Source: Roseibium algicola (GTDB lineage: Bacteria; Pseudomonadota; Alphaproteobacteria; Rhizobiales; Stappiaceae). Taken from it: a stretch of DNA of 64,000 nucleotides. Made by a program: the position numbers and the translations under genes. This document shows, in pieces, positions 42,695 through 51,295 of this stretch. The stretch is taken from the NCBI RefSeq assembly GCF_001999245.1, contig NZ_CP019630.1:1426001-1490000 (forward strand), written 5' to 3'. The first letter of the stretch is position 1. Each line of letters starts with the position of its first letter. The notes under the pieces were generated by a model. It saw only the letters and a program-made list of their open reading frames with translations, had not been told where the DNA came from and did not search any database.

Positions 42695-44068
42695 TCAGTA
42701 GGCGTAGTCGCGGAAGACCTGGCTGATATCGCCCTTCCAGGAACCGTTATAGCGCTGCAGCAGAACGTCTGCCGGGCACATGCCGGAGGCGAGGCCTTCC
42801 TCGATCGGAGCCAGATGCACGCGCTCGTCCAGATCGCCATCGCTGAGGCGATTGCGACGCTTGAGACCTTCCTGGGACAGGGCAAGCACCTGTTTGGCGA
42901 CATCCAGAACGGTGCCTGAGCGGAAAGGTGTCTGCAGGGCGGTTTTGGGAACGCCTGCACGAAGAGCCGCGCGCTCTTCCTGGGTCCAGTCCTTGACCAG
43001 TTCCCAGGCCTGATCGAGCACGCCCTTGTCGTAAAGTAGGCCGACCCAGAGTGCCGGCAGAGCGCAGATGCGCCGCCACGGGCCACCGTCTGCGCCGCGC
43101 ATCTCGATGTATTTCTTCAGACGGACATCGGGGAAAAGCGTGGACAGGTGGTTGTTCCAGTCACCGATATTTGGCGTTGCATCCGGAACCTTGCCTTCCA
43201 GCGCGCCATTCATGAACTGGCGGAAAGTGGTGCCCGTAACGTCGTAGTAGGTCGAGCCGCGCTTGACGAAATACATCGGCACATCAATTGCCCATTCCAC
43301 ATAACGCTCGAAGCCGAAGCCTTCCTCGAAAGCGAAGGGCATGTCGCCGGTGCGGTCGTGATCGGTGTCGGTCCAGATCTGGGCGCGGAAGGACTTGAAG
43401 CCGTTCGGCTTGCCTTCCGTGAACGGCGAATTGGCGAAAATGGCGGTCGCGATCGGCTGCAGAGCCAGGCCGACGCGCATCTTGAGGGCCATATCGGCTT
43501 CGGACGAGAAATCGAGGTTCACCTGGATGGTTGAGGTCCGGTACATCATGTCGAGACCAAGCGAGCCGACCTTCGGCATATAGTTGGTCATGATGTCATA
43601 GCGGGATTTGGGCATACGCGGCATGTCGGCACGTGACCATGTCGGGGTCATGCCGATGCCAAGGAAGCCGATACCGAGCGGTTCGGCCACGCGGCGCACA
43701 TCGGCAAGGTGCTGGTTGGCTTCGCGGCAGGTCAGGTGCAGGTTGTCGAGCGGCGCGCCAGAAAGTTCGAACTGACCGCCCGGCTCGATGGAAATCGCGC
43801 CGCCGCCGCGGTCGTCGGCCAGACCGATGATCTTGCCGGCGTCCTCGATCCGCTCCCAGTTGATCAGCTTTTCCATGCCGGTCAGGATGGCCTCGACGCC
43901 CTTTTCACCGCCATAGGGAATTGGCGTCAGTTCGTTCAGGCAGAAGCCGAATTTTTCGTGCTCGGTGCCGATGAGAAACTTCTCTTCCGGCTTACAGCCC
44001 TCCTCGAGCGTCGCGGCAAGATCCGCAACCGTTTCAATCGGGGTGGAGTCGACCGTATCGCGGGCCAT
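42695..44068 (-). CDS. gshA: Glutamate-cysteine ligase (plant/alphaproteobacterial type)
   Basis: 457 residues, joins glutamate and cysteine in the first step of glutathione synthesis. The sequence follows the class 3, plant-like GCL: KFLIGTEHEKFGF near residue 29 with the first active-site Glu-His-Glu, GGGAISIEPGGQFELSGAP near 88, and SRADMPRMPKSRYDIMTNYMP, seen as MPKSRYDIM near 150. The C-terminal EGCL motifs (KYIEMRGADGGPW) hold a metal-binding Glu. The rsmE gene is upstream on the same strand but 352 bases away, so gshA probably has a separate promoter. Start ATG at 44068 gives MARDTVDSTP, typical of the family. Confidence 0.95.
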   Translation of the reverse strand: MARDTVDSTPIETVADLAATLEEGCKPEEKFLIGTEHEKFGFCLNELTPIPYGGEKGVEAILTGMEKLINWERIEDAGKIIGLADDRGGGAISIEPGGQFELSGAPLDNLHLTCREANQHLADVRRVAEPLGIGFLGIGMTPTWSRADMPRMPKSRYDIMTNYMPKVGSLGLDMMYRTSTIQVNLDFSSEADMALKMRVGLALQPIATAIFANSPFTEGKPNGFKSFRAQIWTDTDHDRTGDMPFAFEEGFGFERYVEWAIDVPMYFVKRGSTYYDVTGTTFRQFMNGALEGKVPDATPNIGDWNNHLSTLFPDVRLKKYIEMRGADGGPWRRICALPALWVGLLYDKGVLDQAWELVKDWTQEERAALRAGVPKTALQTPFRSGTVLDVAKQVLALSQEGLKRRNRLSDGDLDERVHLAPIEEGLASGMCPADVLLQRYNGSWKGDISQVFRDYAY

Positions 44069-44420
44069 GAAAGCGTCCTAAAAACTGCGCGGCCCGTCAG
44101 GCTGCCCCCTACAAACCGCAGTGATCCGGCGCGTTCCGGGAGGAACGCTTTTGAGCCTCGGTGATTTAGGTTTCTTGAAACAAGAATGCAAGCAAGGAAA
44201 CGACACCGAAGTGTGCGTGGTGATCATGCCGGTCCGTTTCAGGAACGCAAGCCGTTCGTCGGGGAATGTGCAACCGGCTTCTGCAACGGTGCCGATCCCA
44301 GCTTTGCCCTGACCTCGCAGAGGAGCGATACCAGATCAAGCAAGGTCCCTTCCCCCAAAGCTTTCACGTGATCCTGAACATGAATAACGGTTCCGTGCAG
44401 CCAGAAAGCCGGACAGCCGC
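44069..44420. other. 352-base gap between rsmE and gshA
   Basis: No convincing gene. Reading the minus strand from about 44430 to 44239 gives an uninterrupted frame without a start of its own (beginning GCPAFWLHGTVIHV, ending PTNGLRS); it could be a decayed gene remnant or chance. The nearest ATG in that frame is at 44535, inside rsmE. The gshA promoter should be near 44080-44200. Confidence 0.4.
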
Positions 44421-45179
44421 CTACCTCCAGTCGCCCACCGTTGCCTGCAGAACCGCCAGGGCTGCGACAGCTGCCGTGTCGGCGCGCAGGATACGTGGGC
44501 CCAGGGGAATTGGCGTGACAAAATCGAGACTGCACAGAAGAGACCGCTCCTCCTCGGAAAAACCGCCTTCCGGCCCGATCAGTATGGCGAGCGGCTTCGG
44601 ACCGCTTTCCTTCATCTGGGCCAGGGTCAAAAGCGGATTGTTTGTCCCTTCCGCTTCATCGCAGAACAGCAACCTGCGGCCGGGCTGTGCTTCGTTCCAG
44701 ACCGCAAGCACATCTGTCAGCGGCTGGGGCGCAAGAACTTCCGGCACGGCCAGAACACCGCATTGCTCGGCCGCTTCGATCACATTTGCTTCCATCCGCT
44801 CGAGATTGATTCGACTGGCCTGGGTATGCTGGGTCAGCACCGGCTTCAGGCTGCCAGCTCCCATCTCCACGGCCTTTTGCACCATATAGTCCAGCCGGGC
44901 GTGCTTGAGCGGCGCGAACATGTACATCAGGTCATTTGCCGAGGTTTGCTCACGGGTGCGTTCCATCAGCTGCAAAGTGCAGTCGCGCCGGCCATTGCTG
45001 ACAATCTTGGCCAGCCATTCACCATCATTGCCATTAAAGACAAGCACGTAGTCGCCATCCTTGAGGCGCAGAACGTTCAGCAGATAGTTCGCCTGGCTGC
45101 GGTCCGCTTCTATGCGTGCGCCATCGGCAAGGATATGTCGCAGGAACAGTCGTTGCATATTGAACTCGTATTTGGCCAT
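44421..45179 (-). CDS. rsmE: 16S rRNA (uracil-1498-N3)-methyltransferase
   Basis: 252 residues, methylates U1498 of 16S rRNA in the 30S subunit. It has the N-terminal PUA-like domain ([17 protein letters not shown]..., [17 protein letters not shown] strand as [15 protein letters not shown]) and a SPOUT knot methyltransferase domain: [19 protein letters not shown] near residue 100, and the AdoMet-binding loops [14 protein letters not shown] and [19 protein letters not shown] near the C-terminus. The ATG at 45179 is chosen; an ATG at 45245 is in frame but lies in the shared upstream region with xseA. It is divergent from xseA. Confidence 0.95.
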   Translation of the reverse strand: MAKYEFNMQRLFLRHILADGARIEADRSQANYLLNVLRLKDGDYVLVFNGNDGEWLAKIVSNGRRDCTLQLMERTREQTSANDLMYMFAPLKHARLDYMVQKAVEMGAGSLKPVLTQHTQASRINLERMEANVIEAAEQCGVLAVPEVLAPQPLTDVLAVWNEAQPGRRLLFCDEAEGTNNPLLTLAQMKESGPKPLAILIGPEGGFSEEERSLLCSLDFVTPIPLGPRILRADTAAVAALAVLQATVGDWR

Positions 45180-45377
45180 GGTGCTTAGGTATGCGCTCGA
45201 TTGTGAGGGTTTCAAGGCGGTTCGGATGGCTGTGGAAGCTTCCACAGCCTATTCGATTCTTACGCGCCTGCTTAAGCCGTATCTTCTTTTCCCAAGCCTT
45301 GGGCAAAGGCGGTCCGCACGGTCCTTGACCCTGCCTCCCCGAACGGCCACTTTCGGGGCAGAAGAGGAATCACCTGC

Positions 45378-46940
45378 GTGAGCGAAACCCAGTCCAACGT
45401 CGCCGAATTCTCAGTCTCCGAAATTTCCTTCTCCATCAAGCGTACGATGGAGGATGCTTTCGGTTACGTGCGTGTGCGCGGCGAGCTGGGCCGGATCTCC
45501 CGGCCGGGGTCCGGTCACATCTATCTGGACCTGAAGGACGACCGCTCGGTCCTGTCCGGTGTTATCTGGCGCGGAGCAGCCTCCAAGCTGAAGATCCAGC
45601 CTGAACAGGGGTTGGAGGTGATTGCCACCGGCAAGATCACCACGTTCCCGGGCCAGTCGAAATACCAGATGGTGATCGACTCCCTGGAACCGGCGGGAGC
45701 TGGCGCCCTGATGGCGCTGTTGGAAGAGCGAAAGAAGAAACTTGCTGCGGAAGGCCTTTTCGCGGAGGAGCGCAAGCGCCCGCTGCCGCCCTTGCCGAGT
45801 GTCATCGGCGTGGTTACTTCGCCGACCGGTGCCGTCATCCGCGATATCCTGCACCGGATCGCAGACCGCTTTCCGCTGCATGTGCTGGTCTGGCCGGTCC
45901 GCGTCCAGGGCGAGACCTCGGGTGCGGAAGTCGCCAACGGCATTCGCGGCTTCAACGCCCTGCAACCCGGCGGACCGATCCCGCGACCGGACGTCCTGAT
46001 CGTAGCCCGCGGAGGCGGCAGCATCGAGGACCTGTGGGGCTTCAACGAGGAAGCGGTCGTCCGCGCAGCCGCAGACAGCCAGATCCCGCTGATCTCGGCC
46101 GTCGGACATGAAACCGACTGGACGCTGATCGACCTTGCCGCCGACCTGCGCGCCCCGACGCCGACAGGCGCAGCCGAATTTGCCGTGCCGGTGAAGGCCG
46201 AGCTGATGGCCATGGTCGACGACCGTTCCCGCAGGCTCAATTCGGGCCTGGTGCGGTTCGTGACTTCCCGGCGCACAGAACTGCGCGCCGCCAGCGCCGC
46301 CCTGCCCGCGCCGCAAGACCTTCTCGCCCTGCCGCGCCAGAAATTCGACACGCTGGCCAGCAGCCTGGAACGCGCACTGATCGTGAGCACCAGAACGCAC
46401 CGGACCCATTACCAGAATTTTGCAGGACGCCTGTCACCGTTGCTCCTGTCTCGCCTGAGCACGAAAGCCCGGCAGGATCTTGTCCAGGCGAGCGAGCGGA
46501 AGCAGCGCGCGCTGCAAGTCGCGGTCTCGCAAAAGCGGCATGCCTTCGAAGCCCTGGCCGTGCGGCTGACACCGGCCCGGCTCGCCCAGCAGACGACGCT
46601 CGGGACCGAGCGCCTGTCCGGTCTGGGTGACCGGCTTGACCGGGCCTATCTTGCCCGTCTTTCGCAGGAAAAGGCGCGCCTTGACGGTTTGCAGAAACTC
46701 CTGAAGTCGCTTTCCTACAAGGATGTACTTGCACGCGGGTATGCCGTGGTGCGCGACGACAGCGGGCAGCCGGTACGCTCGGCAGCAGCGATCGCGTCTG
46801 GTGCAGCCCTTTCCATAGAACTGGCGGACGGTACGGTTGACGCCGTCGCGCTCAGCGACAGTGCCGGCCCGAAGCCTGCCAAAGTGAAAAAACCGGCGAC
46901 CGGCAAGGGACCGGCAACCAGCCAGGGCAGCCTTTTCTGA
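45378..46940 (+). CDS. xseA: Exodeoxyribonuclease VII large subunit
   Basis: 520 residues. Exonuclease VII degrades single-stranded DNA in both directions; the large subunit holds the active site. The N-terminal OB-fold (FSVSEISFSIKRTMEDAFGYVRVRGELGRI, seen as SVSEISFSIKRTMEDAF) binds DNA, and the Exonuc_VII_L core has the motifs VGVVTSPTGAVIRDI, ARGGGSIEDLWGFNEE, ISAVGHETDWTLIDLAAD and TPTGAAEFAVP, which hold the catalytic residues. A helical coiled region to residue 440 and a C-terminal LARGYAVV segment complete it. The start used is GTG at 45378, as the preceding ATG options are absent. The small subunit xseB is not in the window. Confidence 0.96.
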   Translation: MSETQSNVAEFSVSEISFSIKRTMEDAFGYVRVRGELGRISRPGSGHIYLDLKDDRSVLSGVIWRGAASKLKIQPEQGLEVIATGKITTFPGQSKYQMVIDSLEPAGAGALMALLEERKKKLAAEGLFAEERKRPLPPLPSVIGVVTSPTGAVIRDILHRIADRFPLHVLVWPVRVQGETSGAEVANGIRGFNALQPGGPIPRPDVLIVARGGGSIEDLWGFNEEAVVRAAADSQIPLISAVGHETDWTLIDLAADLRAPTPTGAAEFAVPVKAELMAMVDDRSRRLNSGLVRFVTSRRTELRAASAALPAPQDLLALPRQKFDTLASSLERALIVSTRTHRTHYQNFAGRLSPLLLSRLSTKARQDLVQASERKQRALQVAVSQKRHAFEALAVRLTPARLAQQTTLGTERLSGLGDRLDRAYLARLSQEKARLDGLQKLLKSLSYKDVLARGYAVVRDDSGQPVRSAAAIASGAALSIELADGTVDAVALSDSAGPKPAKVKKPATGKGPATSQGSLF

Positions 46941-47060
46941 ACGGGTAGAAAACCCTCCGCAATTTCACCAAGATTTAACCACGTCCCTTACGTCAATCTT
47001 AAGCCGGCTCGCGTAAGGTTACCTTCGTTCTGACAAGAAATTTTCGGACGGGGGATACTC

Positions 47061-47657
47061 ATGCCTGTGCAGCGCAAGCAATTTGGAAAACGTGGACTGG
47101 ACCCGCAAGGTCAGGGCCAGTGGGGCCCGAGCCAGAACGGCTATTCGGGCAACAATGCCTATGCTTCGAGCGCCGGCGGGTATGCGCGCGCCGGAGGCGC
47201 CGCCGTTCAGGTTGCCGGCGACAGCAGTCTTTCCATCATCGATGCGGTGATGCAGTTCCTCGGTTTCTTTTTCAGCTTCAACGGCCGCATCGGCAGGCTC
47301 GGTTACTGGGGTATCGGCACATTCAACCTGATCATGATGGTCGCGGTCATCTTTGCCTATTTCACCGCGATCGAGAACGAGATTCAATACTACGCAAACG
47401 CGGACGAACTACTGGCAAGCGGAAGTGGACTGACCATGTGGTTGCTGATCCTGCCGTTCTCCATTTCGAACCTCTCCGTTCAGGTTCGCCGGTTCCACGA
47501 CAGGGATGTGTCGGGCTATTGGCTGCTCGTCTGGTTCATCCCGATTGTCGGCAGTCTTTTCGCCCTCTGTCAGGGGTTCGCCAACATGTTCTTCTCCGGC
47601 ACACAGGGACCCAACCGGTTCGATACGCCGCAGAGCCAGGCTCACATCTTCGATTAA
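47061..47657 (+). CDS. DUF805 family membrane protein
   Basis: 198 residues. The DUF805 domain spans residues 67-190: FFSFNGRIGRLGYWGIG is the defining start (FxGRxxRxxYW), with four membrane helices and the RRFHDRDVSGYWLL motif near residue 145. These are inner-membrane proteins of unknown function. A Gly/Gln/Ala-rich unstructured N-terminal extension of about 55 residues (KQFGKRGLDPQGQ...) precedes the domain, longer than usual. It is 120 bases after xseA with a separate leader; a strong bidirectional terminator follows. Confidence 0.9.
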   Translation: MPVQRKQFGKRGLDPQGQGQWGPSQNGYSGNNAYASSAGGYARAGGAAVQVAGDSSLSIIDAVMQFLGFFFSFNGRIGRLGYWGIGTFNLIMMVAVIFAYFTAIENEIQYYANADELLASGSGLTMWLLILPFSISNLSVQVRRFHDRDVSGYWLLVWFIPIVGSLFALCQGFANMFFSGTQGPNRFDTPQSQAHIFD

Positions 47658-47691
47658 CCCGAACCCGGGGCAATTCCCCGGCCAGCAACAA

Positions 47692-47731
47692 AAAACGCCG
47701 CCGGAAAGACCTTCCGGCGGCGTTTTGTTTT
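47692..47731. terminator. Bidirectional terminator between DUF805 gene and TRAP operon
   Basis: A 15-bp stem AAAACGCCGCCGGAA/TTCCGGCGGCGTTTT around AGACC. An A-run on one side and T-run on the other let it stop both the rightward DUF805 and leftward dctM transcripts. Confidence 0.95.
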
Positions 47732-47750
47732 CTTCATCTCGGCTTTCCCG

Positions 47751-49121
47751 TCAGGCCATCAGCTCGGGCAGGATGGTGATGATCGAGGGGAATGCCAAAA
47801 GGCCTGCGATGGTCAGGACGTCCGCGACGAAGAACGGTACGCAGCCGCGGAAAACTTCCTGCACCGGAATATCCGGCCGCACTCCCGAGACAACGAAACA
47901 GTTCAACCCGATCGGTGGTGTGATCAGACAGAGTTCCGCCATCTTCACCACCAGAATGCCGAACCAGATCGAACAGGCCTCACCCGACATGCCGAACGCA
48001 CTGTCGGCAGCCGACACGCCTTCACCGCCGTTCAGCGCCATCACCGCAGGATAGACCACCGGCAGCGTGAGGATGAGCATGCCGATCGCATCCATGAACA
48101 TGCCGAGAACGGCGTAAGCCAGGAGGATGCAGACCATCACCACCCAGGGCGAATAATCCAGGGCGACGATGAAGTCCCTGAAAGCGTCCGGCAGGCCGGC
48201 GAAACCCAGGAACCGCACGTAGACAAGCACGCCCCAGATCAGGGTGAAGATCATCACCGTCAGTTTCGCGGTCTCGTGCAAGGCCTGGCCGAGCTGCTTG
48301 GTGCGCATGCCTTTCATGAACGCAACGACCAGCACCACGAAGGCTCCGAGCGAACCGGCTTCGGTCGGGGTGGCCAGACCGAAGAAGAACGAACAGAAGA
48401 TGATCGCGACGACGGCGATGATCGGCAGGGTTCCGGGGACGCTTTCAAAGCGCTCTTTCCACGTAAAGCCGCCGACCGGTGGTGCATCGCCACGCCAGGC
48501 GGCAACGGCCACGATGATGCCGACGTAGATCAATGCCGAGAACACGCCCGGCAGGAAACCGGCGATCAAGAGCTTGCCGACCGACTGTTCCACCAGAATG
48601 GCGTAGATCACCAGGATTGCGGACGGCGGGATGAGCGAGGCCAGCGTGCCACCGGCGGCAACGACGGCAGCCGACAGTCGTTTGGAATAACCGGCGGCCA
48701 GCATTTCGGGAATGGCGACGCGCGCAAAGACCGCGGCCGTTGCCACAGATGCACCTGATACAGCTGCGAAACCGGCGGTGGAGAACACCGTGCCCACGGC
48801 CATGCCGCCCGGCAGCCAACCCAGCCAGCGCTTCGCCGCTTCGAAAAGCTGCTTGGTAAACCCGGCGTAGAAAGCCAGGAAGCCGATCAGAATGAATGTC
48901 GGCAGCACCGACAGGGCATAGGTGACCGACTTGGAATGCGGGATCGTGCCGGCCATCTGCAAGGCCACGAAGAAGCCTTTCGAGAATCCCATTTTCAGGG
49001 AGAACAGCACGATAAGGCCGACCAGTCCCGTAAAGGCCGCGGCAAAAGCCACACGCACACCCAAGACAACGAGGACCAGCAGGACGCCGGTCATCAGGAG
49101 GCCAACTTCAAACGGCGTCAT
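47751..49121 (-). CDS. TRAP transporter large permease (DctM)
   Basis: 456 residues with about 13 membrane helices, the ion-coupled large membrane subunit of a tripartite ATP-independent periplasmic transporter. It begins MTPFEVGLLMTGVLLVLVVLG and carries the DctM-type patterns AAFTGLVGLIVLF, SVLPTFILIGFLAFYAGF and IPEMLAAGYSKRLSAAVVAAGGTLASLIPPSAILVIY (seen as GYSKRLSAAVVAAGGTLASLIPPS). Na+-driven uptake of carboxylates is the family role. The ATG overlaps the dctQ stop by four bases. It is third in the operon dctP-dctQ-dctM. Confidence 0.92.
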   Translation of the reverse strand: MTPFEVGLLMTGVLLVLVVLGVRVAFAAAFTGLVGLIVLFSLKMGFSKGFFVALQMAGTIPHSKSVTYALSVLPTFILIGFLAFYAGFTKQLFEAAKRWLGWLPGGMAVGTVFSTAGFAAVSGASVATAAVFARVAIPEMLAAGYSKRLSAAVVAAGGTLASLIPPSAILVIYAILVEQSVGKLLIAGFLPGVFSALIYVGIIVAVAAWRGDAPPVGGFTWKERFESVPGTLPIIAVVAIIFCSFFFGLATPTEAGSLGAFVVLVVAFMKGMRTKQLGQALHETAKLTVMIFTLIWGVLVYVRFLGFAGLPDAFRDFIVALDYSPWVVMVCILLAYAVLGMFMDAIGMLILTLPVVYPAVMALNGGEGVSAADSAFGMSGEACSIWFGILVVKMAELCLITPPIGLNCFVVSGVRPDIPVQEVFRGCVPFFVADVLTIAGLLAFPSIITILPELMA

Positions 49122-49762
49122 CGCGCGCCTCCTTCTTCCACGTCATCGCCAAAGGCTTCTTCGATCTCGTGTTTGGCGTGTTCCTCGACACCCTCGATCA
49201 TCGGCACGCAATAGGCTTCACGAGACGGGTTCACGACCAGACGGGCGTACCCGTAGATCTGCATGCACAGGCGCAGGAACAGGAGACTGAGCGCGACCGG
49301 AACCATCAGCTTGGACGGCCAGGTTGGCAGGCGGATATCCATGGTGCTGTCGCCGATCGTCCAGGACCGGTCGAAATGGTACCAGGAGCCCCAGATCAGG
49401 AGCGCGACCGTGAAGGCGATCAGGATGACACCCAGCATTTCGCAGATGTAAAGCGTCCGGCCGCTGAGCCGGCCGAGCACGATCTCCATGCGGATATGGC
49501 CCCCGACGCGTTGGCAATAGGCAATACCGGCGAAAGCGAAGATGGCCATTGCCTGTTCGGTGATGTCGATGAAGCCGGGTACCGGGGTGTTGAAGCCCAG
49601 GCGGCCGACAACCTGAAGGACAGCCAGCAGCATCAAGGCCAGGATGGCTCCTGCGGCAAACAGGTTGAAGGCATTCTCGACGTGAGCGAGCCAGCCGTCA
49701 AAGCGGATATAGGTGACCGGGCGCTCCGAAACGGAACGTCCTCCGGGATCGATTGTGTTCAT
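49118..49762 (-). CDS. TRAP transporter small permease (DctQ)
   Basis: 214 residues with four membrane helices, the small membrane subunit that pairs with DctM and receives substrate from the binding protein. The helices fall near residues 35-57, 70-90, 108-128 and 155-180, with an RLGFNTPVPGFIDITEQAMAIFAFAGIAY segment (GFIDITEQAM) typical of DctQ. The N-terminal 30 residues and a charged C-terminal tail of about 35 residues (ending DDVEEGGAR) are longer than in short DctQ proteins. ATG at 49762 with a 76-base gap after dctP; ATGA overlap with dctM. Confidence 0.9.
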   Translation of the reverse strand: MNTIDPGGRSVSERPVTYIRFDGWLAHVENAFNLFAAGAILALMLLAVLQVVGRLGFNTPVPGFIDITEQAMAIFAFAGIAYCQRVGGHIRMEIVLGRLSGRTLYICEMLGVILIAFTVALLIWGSWYHFDRSWTIGDSTMDIRLPTWPSKLMVPVALSLLFLRLCMQIYGYARLVVNPSREAYCVPMIEGVEEHAKHEIEEAFGDDVEEGGAR

Positions 49763-49838
49763 GAGTTAAGCCCCGAGCATTGGCTTCCCGGCGCAGGTCG
49801 CGCCGGGAAGAGTGTGAAACAGTCCAGGCTTGCCGGGC

Positions 49839-50855
49839 TTATTCCGCGAGGGTCGACTTGACCATGTCCAGGATGTCCTGCGCCGGCAGACCGTTGGCGG
49901 ACTGCTCTTCCACCCAGGCGGCCTGGATCGGACCGGCCTTTTCGGCAAAGGCAGCCAGTTCGGCATCGGAGAACTCAATCTGCGTCACACCGCGGCTTTC
50001 CAGTTCCGGCCACCACTTTTCGTAGACCTTGTCATAGGTCTCCAGGTAATGCGCCAGGGCCGGCTCAACCGAGCTGTCGAGAGCTGCCTTGAAGTCGTCC
50101 GGAAGGGCATTGTAAGCGTCGATGTTCACGATCACCGGGCACTGCACGGTTCCCGGGTTCAGGTTCTTGGTCCACCAGTTGGCGACTTCAACCACCTTGA
50201 ACGACAGATGCGCATGCGGTGCGAAGCTGGCAGCCGCCACCGTGCCGGAATCAATCGCCTGATAGGTTTCCGAAGCGGTCACGGAGGTCGGCACCGCGCC
50301 GACAGATTCCATCAACTGGCCGATGCCGCCAAGGGCACGCACGCGCATGCCGTCAAAGTCGGAAATCGAGCTCGGCACATCGCCCTTGCCAGCAAAGTTG
50401 TACTGCGGCATCGGCGAAGGCATCAGAGCCTGAGCGTTCCAGCGGCCAAGGTCTTCCTTAACGGCGGGATGCTCATAGAGCTTCATCGATACCTTGATTT
50501 CCTGGTCTAGGTCCTTCACGCCCAGGAACGGCAGTTCCAGAACCGTCAAGCTCGGGTTCTTGTCCGGGTGATAGGAGGCGCAGATCTGCGCCATTTCGAA
50601 CGCACCGAAGGAAATACCGTCGAGGTTCTCGCGAGACTTCGACAGGGCTTCGCCGTACTGCAGTTTGATTTCGAACTTGCCGTCGGTCTTTGCGGCCACT
50701 TCTTCGGCCAGCTTTTCGACATGCTCGGTAAACGCACGGCGCTTGCCCCAGAGCGACACGTTCCAGGTTACGTCGGCGGCGAAGGTTTCGGTGGCGAATA
50801 CCAGAGACAGCGCAGCCGCGGATACAGCGGTTGCGGATTTCAGTGAAAAGAGCAT
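49839..50855 (-). CDS. TRAP transporter solute-binding protein (DctP family)
   Basis: 338 residues with a Sec signal peptide (residues 1-26, cleavage at TFA-AD). The mature protein is a DctP-type periplasmic binding domain: GKRRAFTEHVEKLAEEVAAKTDGKFEIKLQYGEAL (shown as KRRAFTEHVEKLAEEV and YGEALSK) and the carboxylate-binding Arg in DGMRVRALGGIGQL near residue 170. The R-x-R-A-L-G-G pattern marks the DctP-group for aromatic or 2-oxo carboxylates rather than the classical malate/succinate binders, but the ligand is uncertain. GGGAGGA precedes the ATG at 50855. A sigma-54 type promoter lies 89 bases upstream of the ATG, so it is the first gene of the dctPQM operon. Confidence 0.92.
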   Translation of the reverse strand: MLFSLKSATAVSAAALSLVFATETFAADVTWNVSLWGKRRAFTEHVEKLAEEVAAKTDGKFEIKLQYGEALSKSRENLDGISFGAFEMAQICASYHPDKNPSLTVLELPFLGVKDLDQEIKVSMKLYEHPAVKEDLGRWNAQALMPSPMPQYNFAGKGDVPSSISDFDGMRVRALGGIGQLMESVGAVPTSVTASETYQAIDSGTVAAASFAPHAHLSFKVVEVANWWTKNLNPGTVQCPVIVNIDAYNALPDDFKAALDSSVEPALAHYLETYDKVYEKWWPELESRGVTQIEFSDAELAAFAEKAGPIQAAWVEEQSANGLPAQDILDMVKSTLAE

Positions 50856-50943
50856 GCAATCCTCCCAAGACGTTTGCTCATTTCCTTGACAGCTCGGCCT
50901 GAACACCTCCGCGCACAAGCCCGTGCCAAGTCGATGAGCCTGT

Positions 50944-50959
50944 AGCATGACCCGTGCCA
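50944..50959 (-). promoter_or_regulatory. Sigma-54 (RpoN) promoter of the dctPQM operon
   Basis: On the minus strand TGGCACGGGTCATGCT fits TGGCACGnnnnTTGCw with one mismatch and exact GG-to-GC spacing. It lies 89 bases before the dctP ATG, giving a leader of about 77 bases. A second TGGCACGGG box sits at 50922-50930 but its -12 part is out of register. DctD, a sigma-54 activator, is coded just upstream. Confidence 0.8.
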
Positions 50960-51148
50960 GTTCTTGCTGGCAACACTTTCCGGCAGGAAATCGATGCTTC
51001 TTTCCGCCCCACCCTCGAATTGCTGCAGTGCAGCTCGGCAAGATCTTGCCGATAGCCCGATACCCTCGGCGGATTTCCGCCGGTTCGGGATGATGTGGGG
51101 AGCTTGTCTGCCAGCTTCGAACCGCCGTCTCATGTCCCGATTACCTCC

Positions 51149-51248
51149 ATCCTGAGGAGGACCATCAGGTCTTTCTCGAAGGATGCGCAGCACACTCGGG
51201 AGCCAGCGGCCCGTCCTTCGAGACAGCGCTCACGGGCTTCCTCAGGAT
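51149..51248. repeat. Palindromic intergenic repeat, copy B
   Basis: About 100 bases with terminal ATCCTGAGGA/TCCTCAGGAT and inner TTTCTCGAAGGA... CCTTCGAGACAG arms. The last part, CCTTCGAGACAGCGCT ... CTTCCTCAGGATGAGG, matches copy A at 8836-8947. It lies between dctD and the dctP promoter and could form a long hairpin in the dctBD transcript. Confidence 0.85.
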
Positions 51249-51295
51249 GAGGCTGGATGTTGGAGCATCGTTCGGGTGAATGCTCTCGGGAATGC

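Noticed and set aside
50922..50930. A second TGGCACGGG box before dctP as a second sigma-54 promoter
   Set aside because: The following bases give no GC pair at the required -12 distance.
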